Source: Bacillaceae bacterium JMAK1 (lineage in GTDB: Bacteria > Bacillota > Bacilli > Bacillales > Marinococcaceae). From it: a stretch of 64,000 bases of DNA. Under the pieces are notes generated by a model that saw only the letters and a list, made by a program, of their open reading frames with translations, had not been told where the DNA came from and made no database searches. A program made the position numbers and the translations under genes. This document shows positions 7,500 to 18,083 of the stretch, piece by piece; positions within the stretch are counted from its first letter, which is position 1; each line of letters opens with the position of its first letter. The stretch lies in assembly GCA_012970285.1 (NCBI GenBank), contig JIBW01000003.1, positions 372,001 to 436,000 of the forward strand. The letters are read 5' to 3'.

Positions 7500-8552
7500 A
7501 TGGGTCAAGTTGTCCCTTTTATACAGAATCCAGAATACTTCTTTAAACAAGGAGTCGTTGCGTACCAAAAGAAAGATTGGCAACGATCGATTCGTTATTT
7601 GCAACGTGCCATTGACTTACGCCCCCTTGAAGGGGTTTTTCATTGTCAGCTGGCAGCAGTTTTATCGGATATGGGGCAATATGAACGCTCTAATGAAATT
7701 TTACTACATGTAATTGAACATATCGATTATAAGCTTTATGACTGTTATTACTTTCTCGCTAATAATTACGCCTATTTAGGCTTATTTGATCGCGCAAGAG
7801 ACGCTGCGAATAAATATATCCAACTCATGCCTGACGGAGATTTCCGTGAAGACACAGATGAGTTGTTGCAACTCTTGAACTTAGAAGACATCGGTCATGA
7901 TGAATTTTCTGATGACGAATCGTTGGATGCACCAATGTCTGATGAGTTTATTTTACGCTTTGAAGAAGTGAACCGATTCATTAAAGATCAAAATTATCTT
8001 AAAGCAGAAGAGCAACTTCGAGAACTGATCTTTGAAAATCCGAGTTATTATGCTGCGTACAGTCAGCTTGCCCGCGTGTTACACCTTCTCGGGCGGACTG
8101 AAGAAGCGATCCATTTTCTTGATGAGCTCTTACAAGTTGAAGCGTACGTTCCGGCTATTTGTCAAATTGCATTATTGCTTGATTATGCTGGACACGAACA
8201 AGAAGTTGGTTATTGGAAAGATAAATTAATAGATGTGATGCCAATTGATAAAAATCACATGTACAAAGTAGCAGCCACACTTTGCCGACTAGGTGAATAT
8301 GAGGCGGCGCTTCATGCATTTCAATATTTGCATAAGCATTCATACCAAGAAAAAGGTGTATTCTTCTACCGATTCGGAGTTGCAGCGTTCCATTGCGGAC
8401 ACGATGTAAAAACGAAAAAATTCTGGTCAATGGCAAAGCGTACAGGACACGAAAAGGCTACGCTATTGTTACAAACTTGGGAACAGCGTTCTTTGTCGAA
8501 CGAAGAGGTTCGCTGTGAAACTGTTCATGATCTAGCGTTCGGTCTCGATTAA
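7500..8552 (+). CDS. yvcD: TPR-repeat protein YvcD
   Basis: A 350-residue soluble protein built from tetratricopeptide repeats. Clear units are YQKKDWQRSIRYLQRAIDL (about 19-37), GQYERSNEILLHVI, GLFDRARDAANKYIQL, NYLKAEEQLRELIFENP and GEYEAALHAFQYLHKH; a charged linker at about 125-150 splits the repeats into two groups. The N-terminus VVPFIQNPEYFFKQG is like B. subtilis YvcD, which also precedes trxB. The ATG at 7500 follows GAGTGAGGG; a reading from 7428 would add 24 residues with no ribosome site. Function unknown, probably a scaffold. Confidence 0.8.
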   Translation: MGQVVPFIQNPEYFFKQGVVAYQKKDWQRSIRYLQRAIDLRPLEGVFHCQLAAVLSDMGQYERSNEILLHVIEHIDYKLYDCYYFLANNYAYLGLFDRARDAANKYIQLMPDGDFREDTDELLQLLNLEDIGHDEFSDDESLDAPMSDEFILRFEEVNRFIKDQNYLKAEEQLRELIFENPSYYAAYSQLARVLHLLGRTEEAIHFLDELLQVEAYVPAICQIALLLDYAGHEQEVGYWKDKLIDVMPIDKNHMYKVAATLCRLGEYEAALHAFQYLHKHSYQEKGVFFYRFGVAAFHCGHDVKTKKFWSMAKRTGHEKATLLLQTWEQRSLSNEEVRCETVHDLAFGLD

Positions 8553-8614
8553 GCAGATCAATGGACGACAAGGTCTAAGATCCCATATACTCATATCAGG
8601 ATAATAAATAATAG

Positions 8615-9610
<996 letters not shown>

Positions 9611-9739
9611 CCAATCGCCTATGTCGTTACCCAATCTTTATGATTTCGTTATTCGCTTTTAACTGATTTGTAATCACGATGCAACACTAATGCGCTATGA
9701 TGGGGTTAGTTAATTGACCCCCCTTTTATATATGTTGAA

Positions 9740-9770
9740 GCGCAAGGCGAAATCGCCTTGCGCCTTTTTT
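9740..9770 (+). terminator. Intrinsic terminator after trxB
   Basis: GCGCAAGGCGA and TCGCCTTGCGC pair as an 11-bp GC-rich stem with a minimal loop, then CTTTTTT. Confidence 0.85.
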
Positions 9771-9841
9771 GGGCATAAAGGTTATTGTCATGTATACTAG
9801 AGGGAGAGTTAAAGGAACGTGGCAGTATAGGGGGAGATCTT

Positions 9842-10714
9842 GTGAAGGAAGATATTCAAATTGTCGTCATTACGGGTATGTCAGGTGCAGGGAAGACAGT
9901 AACGGTTCAAAGCCTGGAAGACTTGGGCTATTTTTGTATCGATAACTTACCTCCAGCACTAATCCCTAAGTTATTAGATCTCATTGAAGCGGGTTCAATG
10001 AATCGAGTGGCACTCGTTATGGATTTACGTGGACGAGAATTTTTTGAACAAGTATTTTCAGCAGTTAGTATACTTGGAGACACGGCAAACCTGCACACGC
10101 ATATTCTTTTTCTTGATGCAGACAATGAGAAGCTCGTTTCCCGTTACAAAGAGACGAGACGTTCCCACCCTCTTGCACCGGACGGTTCATTGCTTGAAGG
10201 GATTGAAAAGGAACGTAAGATCCTCGAAGAGATTAAAGGTCGGGCAAGGCACCGAATTGATACAACGAACCTAAAGCCGAAGCAACTTCGTGAAGAAATT
10301 AATCGCTTGTTTTCCTCGCCTGAAGAACAACCGTTTACTGTTCATTTTATGAGCTTTGGGTTTAAACACGGTGTGCCGATTGATGCAGATCTAGTGTTTG
10401 ATGTTCGATTCTTACCGAATCCGCATTATATTGATCGACTTCGTCCGATGACAGGCCTCGATAAAGACGTATCTGACTACGTATTGAAATGGGACGATAC
10501 GAAGAACTTTATTACGAAGCTTCAAGATTTGCTTACGTTTATGCTCCCGTTATACAAACAAGAAGGCAAAACGCAGCTTATTGTTGCTATTGGTTGTACA
10601 GGTGGACAGCACCGTTCTGTAACGCTAGTTGAACATTTTGCCAACCTATACGAACAAGAATACAGCGTACATCGAAGTCACCGGGATCGTAAAGTTGGGG
10701 GAGAAGAACGATAG
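9842..10714 (+). CDS. rapZ: RNase adapter protein RapZ / nucleotide-binding protein YvcJ
   Basis: A 290-residue protein with Walker A GMSGAGKT (12-19), then [43 protein letters not shown] and the C-terminal [23 protein letters not shown] and [16 protein letters not shown] typical of the RapZ family. In enterics RapZ steers decay of the GlmZ RNA; in Bacillus YvcJ binds GTP and affects competence. Start is GTG 9842, with AGGGGGAG at 9829-9836. Its stop overlaps the yvcK GTG by one base, giving a coupled rapZ-yvcK-whiA-crh operon. Confidence 0.93.
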   Translation: MKEDIQIVVITGMSGAGKTVTVQSLEDLGYFCIDNLPPALIPKLLDLIEAGSMNRVALVMDLRGREFFEQVFSAVSILGDTANLHTHILFLDADNEKLVSRYKETRRSHPLAPDGSLLEGIEKERKILEEIKGRARHRIDTTNLKPKQLREEINRLFSSPEEQPFTVHFMSFGFKHGVPIDADLVFDVRFLPNPHYIDRLRPMTGLDKDVSDYVLKWDDTKNFITKLQDLLTFMLPLYKQEGKTQLIVAIGCTGGQHRSVTLVEHFANLYEQEYSVHRSHRDRKVGGEER

Positions 10715-11658
10715 TGGCCCCGCAAAAGGTGGTCGTGATCGGAGGCGGCACAGGCTTAGCTGTACTGTTAAGAGGTTTGAAAACGTTTGATGTTGAAATC
10801 TCCGCAATTGTAACGGTAGCTGACGATGGTGGAAGTTCAGGGAGATTACGAAAAGAACTGAACGTTCCCCCTCCTGGTGACGTACGAAATGTGTTGGTTG
10901 CGCTTGCGGAAGTAGAGCCGTTAATTGAACAGTTGTTCCAACACCGCTTTCAAAACGGTGAAGGCCTTAGTGGTCATTCATTAGGCAATTTGCTACTTGC
11001 TGGTATGACATCAATCACGGGTGACTTTGCTCAAGGAATTACCGAGTTGAGTCGCGTGTTGAATGTTCGCGGTAAGGTGTTACCTGCTTCAAATGACAGC
11101 TTGGAGCTCTCTGCAACGCTAACTGACGGTACAACGATTCACGGTGAATCCAATATCCCAAAAGCAAACAAGCCGATCGCTAATGTGTGGATCGAGCCTA
11201 AAAACCCAAAGGCACTTCCCGAAACATTAAAAGCGATTCATGAAGCAGACAAGATTGTCATCGGTCCAGGTAGTTTATTTACAAGTGTCCTTCCCAATTT
11301 ACTCGTCCCTGAAATCTCTGAAGCCATTAAACGTTCAAGTGCAAAGAAAATGTACATTTGTAATGTAATGACTCAGTTTGGAGAAACAGAACGTTATAGT
11401 GCTTCGGAACATGTGACGGCGATTCACCAACACGTGGGTACAACGCTGTTTGATTATGTGATTGTCAACGATGCGCCGATTCCGAAAAAAGTAGCTATGC
11501 GTTATTTAGATGAGCAAGCAGAGGCAGTTGCTTTTGATGAAGAGGCACTCCGTCAACTTAAGCTACAAGTGATTCGAGATGATTTTATTCTTATCGATGA
11601 TGGCGAACACATCCGTCATCATGCAAAAAAAATCTCCGAAGTTATTTTATCAATTTAA
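10714..11658 (+). CDS. yvcK: YvcK/GlmR family protein (UDP-GlcNAc-binding regulator)
   Basis: A 314-residue CofD-like protein. N-terminal VVVIGGGTGLAVLLRGLK, VTVADDGGSSGRLRKEL, PPGDVRNVLVALA, LSGHSLGNLLLAGM and IVIGPGSLFTSVLPNLLV are diagnostic. In B. subtilis YvcK (GlmR) is needed for growth on gluconeogenic carbon and stimulates GlmS, linking carbon status to cell-wall precursor supply. It starts at GTG overlapping the rapZ stop (TAGTG). Length and order are as in other Bacilli. Confidence 0.94.
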   Translation: MAPQKVVVIGGGTGLAVLLRGLKTFDVEISAIVTVADDGGSSGRLRKELNVPPPGDVRNVLVALAEVEPLIEQLFQHRFQNGEGLSGHSLGNLLLAGMTSITGDFAQGITELSRVLNVRGKVLPASNDSLELSATLTDGTTIHGESNIPKANKPIANVWIEPKNPKALPETLKAIHEADKIVIGPGSLFTSVLPNLLVPEISEAIKRSSAKKMYICNVMTQFGETERYSASEHVTAIHQHVGTTLFDYVIVNDAPIPKKVAMRYLDEQAEAVAFDEEALRQLKLQVIRDDFILIDDGEHIRHHAKKISEVILSI

Positions 11659-11675
11659 AAAGGTGGTGAGCGCCT

Positions 11676-12638
11676 ATGTCTTCTTTTGCCGCAATGACAA
11701 AGAAAGAACTGACGCAAATCGATTCAGAGCATTGCTGTGAAAAGGCAGAGTTGGCTGCGCTCATAAGAATGAACGGCTCCCTTTCCTTTAGCAATGGACG
11801 CTTATCTCTAGACATTTCTACAGAGAATGCTGCGATTGCTAGAAGAATTTATACGCTCTTAAAGCGATCTTATCGCAATATGAAAGCAGAGCTAGTTGTT
11901 CGCAAAAAGATGAGACTTAAGAAAAACAATGTCTATATTGTTCGTTTATATGAGCAAGTTAAAGAAATATTGGCAGATACAGAAATCATGAACGACGGAT
12001 TTACGTTCACTCGTTCAATTTCAAAAGAACTCGTCAAAGAATCGTGCTGCAAACGCGCGTACTTACGGGGCGCATTCCTTGCAGGGGGATCGGTTAATCA
12101 CCCTGACACATCATCGTATCATTTAGAGGTATTCTCCCTTTACGAAGAGCATAATCGAGCGCTGCAACAATTGATGGCAGAGTTTGAGTTGCAAGCGAAA
12201 GTGTTAGAACGTAAAAAAGGATTTATCCTCTATGTGAAAGAAAGCGAGAAGATCACCGAGTTTCTCAACATTATCGGTGCTCATCAAGCGTTGCTTTATT
12301 TCGAAGACGTTCGCATTATGAAGGATATGCGCAACTCAGTAAATCGGCTAGTGAACTGTGAGACAGCGAACCTTAATAAAACTGTCGGCGCAGCACTACG
12401 ACAAGTTGAAAACATTGAGTTGTTAGATCGTGAAGTAGGATTAGAGCGTTTGCCAAATAAAATCCGTGAAATCGCCGAACTTCGGGTACAACATCAAGAT
12501 GTTACGCTTAAAGAGCTAGGAGAAATGGTTCCAAGTGGCAAAGTAAGTAAATCGGGCGTTAACCATCGCCTACGTAAAATTGACGAGCTTGCTGAAAAGA
12601 TTCGCAATCACGAACCGATCCAAATTCCTCAAACATAA
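11676..12638 (+). CDS. whiA: DNA-binding protein WhiA
   Basis: A 320-residue protein with an N-terminal LAGLIDADG-homing-endonuclease-like fold ([36 protein letters not shown] near 127-143) and a C-terminal helix-turn-helix ([25 protein letters not shown] near 278-302). WhiA supports cell division and chromosome segregation in B. subtilis and regulates sporulation in actinomycetes. AAAGGTGGTGAG supplies a strong ribosome site. It lies between yvcK and crh, as expected. Confidence 0.95.
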   Translation: MSSFAAMTKKELTQIDSEHCCEKAELAALIRMNGSLSFSNGRLSLDISTENAAIARRIYTLLKRSYRNMKAELVVRKKMRLKKNNVYIVRLYEQVKEILADTEIMNDGFTFTRSISKELVKESCCKRAYLRGAFLAGGSVNHPDTSSYHLEVFSLYEEHNRALQQLMAEFELQAKVLERKKGFILYVKESEKITEFLNIIGAHQALLYFEDVRIMKDMRNSVNRLVNCETANLNKTVGAALRQVENIELLDREVGLERLPNKIREIAELRVQHQDVTLKELGEMVPSGKVSKSGVNHRLRKIDELAEKIRNHEPIQIPQT

Positions 12639-12662
12639 CGTTTATAGAAAGGAAGACTGGCA

Positions 12663-12914
12663 ATGATCCAACGCGAAGTGAATGTATCCTTAAAAACGGG
12701 CTTGCAAGCACGCCCCGCGGCGTTGTTTGTACAAGAAGCAAATCGATTTGGCGCGAACGTTTTTTTAGAGAAAAACGGACAAGAAGTGAACGCCAAAAGT
12801 ATTATGGGCGTGATGAGCTTAGCGATTAGAAAAGGGACGAGTATTACAATTAAAGCAGACGGTAACGATGCAGAAGAAGCGTTAGATGCATTAGAAACGT
12901 TTGTTACAGCATAA
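12663..12914 (+). CDS. crh: Catabolite repression HPr-like protein Crh
   Basis: An 83-residue HPr-fold protein. Position 15, which is the catalytic His in HPr, is Gln here (GLQARPA), so it cannot accept phosphate from PTS enzyme I. Ser46 is kept in KSIMGVMSL, the HPr kinase site that makes it a CcpA co-regulator. This pair of features defines Crh. It closes the rapZ-yvcK-whiA-crh operon with a strong terminator, and fits with the cre sites found near 54.5 and 57 kb. Confidence 0.96.
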   Translation: MIQREVNVSLKTGLQARPAALFVQEANRFGANVFLEKNGQEVNAKSIMGVMSLAIRKGTSITIKADGNDAEEALDALETFVTA

Positions 12915-12951
12915 AAAACGGCGTAGCTCCTAATGAGCTATGCCGTTTTTG
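12914..12951 (+). terminator. Intrinsic terminator after crh
   Basis: AAAAACGGCGTAGCTC and GAGCTATGCCGTTTTT pair over 16 positions with one wobble around TAATC-like loop bases; it carries both an A and a T tract. Confidence 0.88.
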
Positions 12952-12954
12952 TGC

Positions 12955-13083
12955 TTTGTGAGGAGTTTGGATCAAGGTTGATGTAGGATTTTAGTAAGCT
13001 TTTTCATGGTTGGTGCTCGCGCAACTTAGGAGAATAACTCCGACCGCTTTCCGGTATCATTAGCGTTTAGGCTTCCTCACAAA
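12955..13083. repeat. Structured intergenic sequence bounded by a 10-bp inverted repeat
   Basis: TTTGTGAGGA (12955-12964) and its exact complement TCCTCACAAA (13074-13083) flank 109 bases that contain two more hairpins: GTTG/CAAC (13009-13025) and GGAG/CTCC (13029-13041). No reading frame of note. It lies between two terminators. It may be an intergenic repeat or remnant of a small mobile element. Confidence 0.4.
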
Positions 13084-13123
13084 AAACTCCCTTCAAAGTT
13101 TTATGTTCTACTTTTGAAGGGAG
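13084..13123 (-). terminator. Intrinsic terminator of the protease gene
   Basis: On the minus strand CTCCCTTCAAAAGT pairs with ACTTTGAAGGGAG (one base bulged) and is followed by TTTTTT. Confidence 0.82.
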
Positions 13124-13131
13124 CATAGCAA

Positions 13132-15921
13132 TTAGTCTTGTACGGCTCTCCAAACGTCCCATTCTCCTGAATCGTTCGGGTTGTTTCCTTGTGTCCACCA
13201 TTTTGCTTCAAATAGTTGACCGTCATGCATGACGCGATCGCCACCGACGTAGACTTCATTTTGTGCCCAAACCGGATATCCGTCTTCTAATTCAGGCTCT
13301 GTACAATCAGAAGCGATTTTCCAAACATCCCATTGTCCGGATTGTTCAGGGTCCTCACCTTGCGTCCACCATTTTGCTTCATAGAAATTGCCGTTGTGTT
13401 CAACGCGATCTCCGCCTGTGTAAACATTCGAGCTAGACCAAGCTTCGTGCTCACACAATGGTGGGTTTTCAGGTTCTGGTTGTGGTGCAGGTTCAGTTGC
13501 TTCTTCATCTTGAGCGAGAACTTCAAACACATTACTTTGTGCAGTGTTCGTTTGTTCGAGGTACGTCGCATAACCAATCATTACGTACTCACCCTCATCA
13601 AGAGGGTTACCGTTGAGCGTAGCGTCGTAGTCCGTTTCAAACGTCCCGCCAGCTACATCGGAATACGTATTTGCTAGGCCTAAATATTCGCCTGTTTCAG
13701 CATCGTAGACCCAAAAGCCAAGTTCTTCAGCACCACGAGGTACATTAGCAACGACTTCAAACTCGTTGACCTCGTCTGTATCAAGTACATTTAAACTTGT
13801 AATACGTGGATAATCAGGTTCTCCGACGAAAAGAATTGTCGGTACTTCAATCGTGTCGGTTAAACTTTGTACGGTAATTGTACCTTCATAGTAATCTTGT
13901 TCGAGTAAATCAGGGTTGACCTGAATGTTTAGGCGTACTTCACCAGAGCTTCCAGGTTGAAGGGCGATATCACTACTAGACATCGCAGTAATTCCGTTTG
14001 GATTTCCTTCGAATTCAATATCAAAGCCATAAGCTTGGCGTTGATCAGAAACGTTGTTGATCGTAAATGAACTACGCTTCGTTTGAATGCCATCTTCTTC
14101 CGTGAAGATTCCGAAAGAGTGGCTACCCGGTGAGACAGTTGAATCGGCTGTTAACGCTTCAACGAGACGAATGCTTCCTGTTCCTTGTGTATTAAATGGA
14201 TAGGCATTTCCGTCTGCATCATACAGTGATTCGGCAGTGTTCATAAGTGCAGAGCGTACATGGTCAACAGATGCATCTGGATCAGCTTCTAGAAGAAGTG
14301 CAGCAGCACCAGCAACATGTGGTGAAGCCATGCTCGTTCCTTGCATTGATGAATACCCGTGAGGGTTCGAAGAATCGTGTGTTGGAACGGTACTTACGAT
14401 GGCTACCCCAGGTGCAGAAACATCTGGTTTAATCATCCAAGTGTTCATAACCGGACCTCTCGAAGAGAAGTCAGCGACAGTTTCGCCTACTTCGCGTTCA
14501 AAATCAAGGTCAAAAGAAACCGTATTGTTTCCTTGAGCAATTTGAGATTGAAGTTGTTGACCATCTTCTAATGAAAGCTTGATCGTTGGAACAGAAAGCC
14601 CTGGTACGTCAGGTTGTTCACCGGCAACATTGTTGAAAATAATCGCTCCAGCAGCACCTGCAGCTTCAGCATTATCTGCTTTCTCAACAAATGGTAGGTC
14701 ACCACGAACCATTAGCGCAATCTTGCCTTCAACATCAACGTCTTCAAAGTCTTCTGGAGCGCCAATTCCTACATCTACAACTTCAAAGTCTCCCTCATTT
14801 AAGCGAAGAAGTTCTAGTTCACTAGGAAATCCCATAACTTCTGCGGAATCAAAGCTTGAACTACCGCTCAATAAAGCTGCTGAGTATTCCGGGAAAGGAA
14901 GTTGTGTCGCACCGACAGAAATCGCATCTCGTGATGTTCCTGGAGATCCGACAGTCCAGTTTTCTGGACCAGAATTCCCGTTTGAAGTGACTGCAACAAC
15001 GCCATCAGCCATCGCTTGATCTAAGGCGATGCTCGTTGCGAAGTCAGGATCGTTTAAGGTGTTTCCAAGTGATAAGTTCATAACGTCTGCGCCATCGAGA
15101 ACGGCTCGCTCAATCCCGGCAATAACGTTCGCTGTCGTTCCTGATCCGCCAGGACCTAATACACGATAAGCTAAAAGGTCTGCATCAGGAGCAATACCAG
15201 TTACGAGTCCATTACCCGCTACGGTTCCCGCTACGTGCGTACCATGGTTCGTTTGGTTCCCTCTTGGGTCCCCAGGAGGTGTTTCTTGTGGATCTTCGTC
15301 GTTATCAACGAAGTCATAGCCTTTGTAAGAACCAAAGGAACTCGCGAGGTCAGGATGTGTATAATCGACACCTGTATCAATAACTGCGACAGTTACACCG
15401 TCCCCGGTGAAGCCAAGGTCAAATGCATCTTCATTCCCGATGAATGGACCGCTATCAAGCATGTGGGGACTAAATTCTTCTTCTGTTATAGGAATTTCCT
15501 CACCGACAGTGCCTGTTTCATATTCAACGTCGGGATAAATCGCTTTAATTCCGTCAATAGTAAGTAGTTGTGGAATTTCGTTTTCAGGAAGTTCTATGGA
15601 AAAGCCTGAAAATACGTAACCGTACTCTTGAATGACATCTACTGAGCTTACGTTCAGTTCAATATCATCGATTACATTACTTCGTTCATCAGTAAGTACA
15701 GAGCGTGACTGGCGAACCCCTCGTTGCTTTGCTTCTAATTCGGAGTACTCTTCGAGCTCTACAATAACGGTTTTATTAGAAGAAGAAGAAAAGTCATGGT
15801 CCCCGAAAATTTGAGCCTGCATAAAGTCCTCTGCTTGTTGAGCATTAGCTCCTTGAGGTAATGCTGAAGACGCCAATAAAAAGAAAATACTAGAAAGTGC
15901 GAAAGTTTTGAATTTAGTCAT
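13132..15921 (-). CDS. Secreted Vpr-like subtilisin with two chitin-binding modules
   Basis: A 929-residue S8 protease. Order: signal peptide (1-27, ending AQGANA-like), I9 propeptide (about 50-137), catalytic domain with Asp182 (VIDTGVD), His226 (NHGTHVAG), oxyanion Asn316 (TSNGNSG) and Ser530 (GTSMASPH), a PA domain inserted at about 385-465, a beta-sandwich region (about 600-800), a Pro/Glu linker, and two CBM5/12-type modules (823-873 and 882-929), each with the YEAKWWTQG/FEAKWWTQG aromatic strip. Vpr proteases of B. subtilis lack these modules, so this enzyme is probably held on chitin or a similar polymer. The protein is very acidic, as in alkaliphile or halophile exoenzymes. AAAGGAGG lies upstream of the start. 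Confidence 0.93.
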   Translation of the reverse strand: MTKFKTFALSSIFFLLASSALPQGANAQQAEDFMQAQIFGDHDFSSSSNKTVIVELEEYSELEAKQRGVRQSRSVLTDERSNVIDDIELNVSSVDVIQEYGYVFSGFSIELPENEIPQLLTIDGIKAIYPDVEYETGTVGEEIPITEEEFSPHMLDSGPFIGNEDAFDLGFTGDGVTVAVIDTGVDYTHPDLASSFGSYKGYDFVDNDEDPQETPPGDPRGNQTNHGTHVAGTVAGNGLVTGIAPDADLLAYRVLGPGGSGTTANVIAGIERAVLDGADVMNLSLGNTLNDPDFATSIALDQAMADGVVAVTSNGNSGPENWTVGSPGTSRDAISVGATQLPFPEYSAALLSGSSSFDSAEVMGFPSELELLRLNEGDFEVVDVGIGAPEDFEDVDVEGKIALMVRGDLPFVEKADNAEAAGAAGAIIFNNVAGEQPDVPGLSVPTIKLSLEDGQQLQSQIAQGNNTVSFDLDFEREVGETVADFSSRGPVMNTWMIKPDVSAPGVAIVSTVPTHDSSNPHGYSSMQGTSMASPHVAGAAALLLEADPDASVDHVRSALMNTAESLYDADGNAYPFNTQGTGSIRLVEALTADSTVSPGSHSFGIFTEEDGIQTKRSSFTINNVSDQRQAYGFDIEFEGNPNGITAMSSSDIALQPGSSGEVRLNIQVNPDLLEQDYYEGTITVQSLTDTIEVPTILFVGEPDYPRITSLNVLDTDEVNEFEVVANVPRGAEELGFWVYDAETGEYLGLANTYSDVAGGTFETDYDATLNGNPLDEGEYVMIGYATYLEQTNTAQSNVFEVLAQDEEATEPAPQPEPENPPLCEHEAWSSSNVYTGGDRVEHNGNFYEAKWWTQGEDPEQSGQWDVWKIASDCTEPELEDGYPVWAQNEVYVGGDRVMHDGQLFEAKWWTQGNNPNDSGEWDVWRAVQD

Positions 15922-16371
15922 CTTGTCCTCCTTTTTTGCAATTAAAGATAGTACTATAAGTCCGAATAACCCCCCTTTGATCTTCTATTGAACGACTATT
16001 TCTATATACGAAACAAAAAGCCTTCAATAATGATGGAATACAGTGATTTCGACCTGCATAAAAAGATAGATTTGTGACTTAGTGACCAAATAATATTTAG
16101 GTCAAAAATCGAGAGGTTTTTTGTTTTCATGAAGTAAAGGAGGGTTGCACACTCTTTTCACAACATCACAGTAAAAATCTATATGTTTTTTCTTGGGAAT
16201 CTTGAAAGGTCAGGAGTTGATGACAGGGGGAACACTGTAGGGAAAGAATGCTGAACGCAATTGGAGCCTTGTTCTAAAGGTTAACTATGTAAATAGGTGG
16301 AACAAGACAACGAATAACCATGCAACTTATACACCAGTACATATACTAATGATAATGAGAGGAGGTTCACC
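15922..16371. other. Intergenic region between divergent protease and beta-propeller genes
   Basis: A 450-base AT-rich stretch with no credible gene. It should hold promoters for both flanking genes. A possible protease promoter on the minus strand is TTGAAG with TATAGA about 15 bases further on (around 16002-16026), which is weak. The sigma-K-like box listed separately serves the plus-strand gene. Confidence 0.4.
16340..16348 (+). promoter_or_regulatory. Possible sigma-K-type -10 box
   Basis: CATATACTA fits the sigma-K -10 consensus CATANNNTA exactly and sits 24 bases before the GAGGAGG-led ATG. The -35 AC element is not at ideal spacing. It suggests mother-cell expression during sporulation, but a nine-base match alone is weak. 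Confidence 0.35.
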
Positions 16372-17391
16372 ATGTCACAATGGAAACAAAACGGTTGCAA
16401 TCAACGGATTGTTATTAACAATAACCTCGTCAATGGTCCAGGGAACGTTATCCCTCCAGGACCGACCCCGACGATTCCGCCAGAACCAGACATCTGTGGG
16501 AAGATTTATGTTGCAGATGGGAGGGATCGTTCATTAACTGTATTAGACGTAGTTACCGGCGAAGTTATTAGAACGATTCCATTGTCGGGCAACCCATTTT
16601 CCGCGTATGTCAATCAAGACAAAAACCAACTGTACGTAATTGATAGTTTTGAAGGTTTATTGGAAGTGGTAGACGTCGAAACAGATGAAGTTGTGCAAAC
16701 GGTTCGAGTAGCCTTTGGGGCGGATGTTGCTACCAATCTTGTTTATGATCCTGTACAAGACATCATTTATGTAGCTGTTTCGTCAGGAATCCGTTTGTTA
16801 GATGCAAACACCTTTGAACAAGTTGGTTTCATTAATACCGATGCAAGTGTAAATAACCCTTATGATCTTGCGCGCGATCCGGTCACAGGTTATGTGTATG
16901 CAACGAATTCTTTTGCTGATTATGTTTATGTTATTGATGGGTCAACAATCATTGGCCAGATTCCGGTAGGGCAATATCCAAATCAAATTACAATTGACCC
17001 AACAACGAGGCGAGCGTACGTATCAAACCATTCTAGTCGAGATGTATCTGTAATTGATTTAACGACAAATCAAGTGATTGCAACGATAACAACGGGAAAT
17101 ATTGTACCGTATAGAACCGCTGTTGATATTGCAACAAATACGGTATACACCGCATTAAATAACGGTACAGTTGCAGTCATTGATGGAGATACGAACACGA
17201 TTATTGATTATATTGAAGTAGGAGGGTTTCCGAGAGCGATTACAATCAATGCCGTTGATCGACTTGCTTATGTGAGTAACAACTTAGACAATACCATTTC
17301 CGTCATTGACCTTGATACACGTGAAGTGATTGCTACAATTCCAGTTGGGAATGGACCGTACGGCATTGCGATTTATCAATTCCCTTGTTAA
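16372..17391 (+). CDS. YVTN-type beta-propeller repeat protein, no signal peptide
   Basis: A 339-residue protein. After a Gln/Asn/Pro-rich head (PPGPTPTIPPEPD near 34-46) it contains seven or so repeats of about 42 residues of the kind VYVIDGS-IIGQIPVG-YPNQITIDP-TRRAYVSN, the YVTN beta-propeller pattern. The N-terminus is hydrophilic, with no signal peptide or lipobox, so it is either intracellular or placed on the spore by the mother cell. Cys occurs near the start and as the last residue. No enzymatic motif is visible. GAGAGGAGG precedes the ATG. A spore-coat or exosporium role is inference from the sigma-K-like box and the collagen-like proline head. Confidence 0.7.
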   Translation: MSQWKQNGCNQRIVINNNLVNGPGNVIPPGPTPTIPPEPDICGKIYVADGRDRSLTVLDVVTGEVIRTIPLSGNPFSAYVNQDKNQLYVIDSFEGLLEVVDVETDEVVQTVRVAFGADVATNLVYDPVQDIIYVAVSSGIRLLDANTFEQVGFINTDASVNNPYDLARDPVTGYVYATNSFADYVYVIDGSTIIGQIPVGQYPNQITIDPTTRRAYVSNHSSRDVSVIDLTTNQVIATITTGNIVPYRTAVDIATNTVYTALNNGTVAVIDGDTNTIIDYIEVGGFPRAITINAVDRLAYVSNNLDNTISVIDLDTREVIATIPVGNGPYGIAIYQFPC

Positions 17392-17402
17392 CGTAGGCAA
17401 AA

Positions 17403-17440
17403 TAAAAACGGAGAAAATGAGATACGCTCATCTTCTCCGT
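17403..17440 (-). terminator. Intrinsic terminator downstream of clpP
   Basis: ACGGAGAA-ATGAG and CTCAT-TTCTCCGT form a 13-bp stem with one mismatch; on the minus strand a TTTTTAT tract follows. It may also stop the plus-strand propeller gene. Confidence 0.75.
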
Positions 17441-17457
17441 TAATTCGTTATTCTCGT

Positions 17458-18054
17458 TTATTTTCCAGGTTGACCGTTTTTCTCAAAAATTTGATCAACA
17501 AGGCCGTACGTCTTAGCAGATTCTGCAGTCATGAAGTTATCACGATCTGTGTCGCGTTCAATGACTTCAAGTGGTTGACCAGTTCTTTCAGAAAGAATTT
17601 GGTTAAGCTTTCCACGCATCTCGATAATACGACGCGCGTGAATCTCGATGTCAGATGCTTGACCTTGTGTTCCACCGAGTGGTTGGTGAATCATGATTTC
17701 ACTGTTAGGAAGTGCGAAACGTTGTCCTTCTTCTCCAGCGGCAAGAAGGAAAGCTCCCATTGAAGCTGCCATACCGATGCAAATTGTCGATACTTTCGGC
17801 GTGATGTATTGCATCGTATCATAAATCGCCATACCTGCTGTAATGGAACCGCCTGGGCTGTTAATATAAAGAGAGATGTCTTTATCTGGGTCTTCTGCTT
17901 GTAAGAATAGCATCTGTGCAACGATGGAGTTGGCGACGTTGTCGTCGATTCCGGATCCTAGCATAATAATGCGATCTTTCAATAAGCGGGAATAAATGTC
18001 ATAGGCACGTTCACCGCGATTTGTTTGTTCAATAACTGTTGGGATTAAGTTCAT
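17458..18054 (-). CDS. clpP: ATP-dependent Clp protease proteolytic subunit
   Basis: A 198-residue serine peptidase that forms the 14-subunit barrel of the Clp protease. The catalytic triad is intact and canonical: Ser98 in GMAASMGA, His123 in MIHQPLGG and Asp172 in TDRDNF. N-terminal [11 protein letters not shown] and INSPGGS are standard. It stands alone, as in B. subtilis, with an overlapping promoter and CtsR operator upstream, so it is expected to be induced by heat and protein stress. Confidence 0.98.
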   Translation of the reverse strand: MNLIPTVIEQTNRGERAYDIYSRLLKDRIIMLGSGIDDNVANSIVAQMLFLQAEDPDKDISLYINSPGGSITAGMAIYDTMQYITPKVSTICIGMAASMGAFLLAAGEEGQRFALPNSEIMIHQPLGGTQGQASDIEIHARRIIEMRGKLNQILSERTGQPLEVIERDTDRDNFMTAESAKTYGLVDQIFEKNGQPGK

Positions 18055-18083
18055 TGTCGTACCTCCTCATATGTTCTGCATTT

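Noticed and set aside
14579-15019. Plus-strand 146-codon frame inside the protease gene
   Set aside because: Antisense shadow of a well-supported gene; composition is Ser/Ala/Pro-rich as expected of a complement of acidic coding sequence, with no ribosome site.
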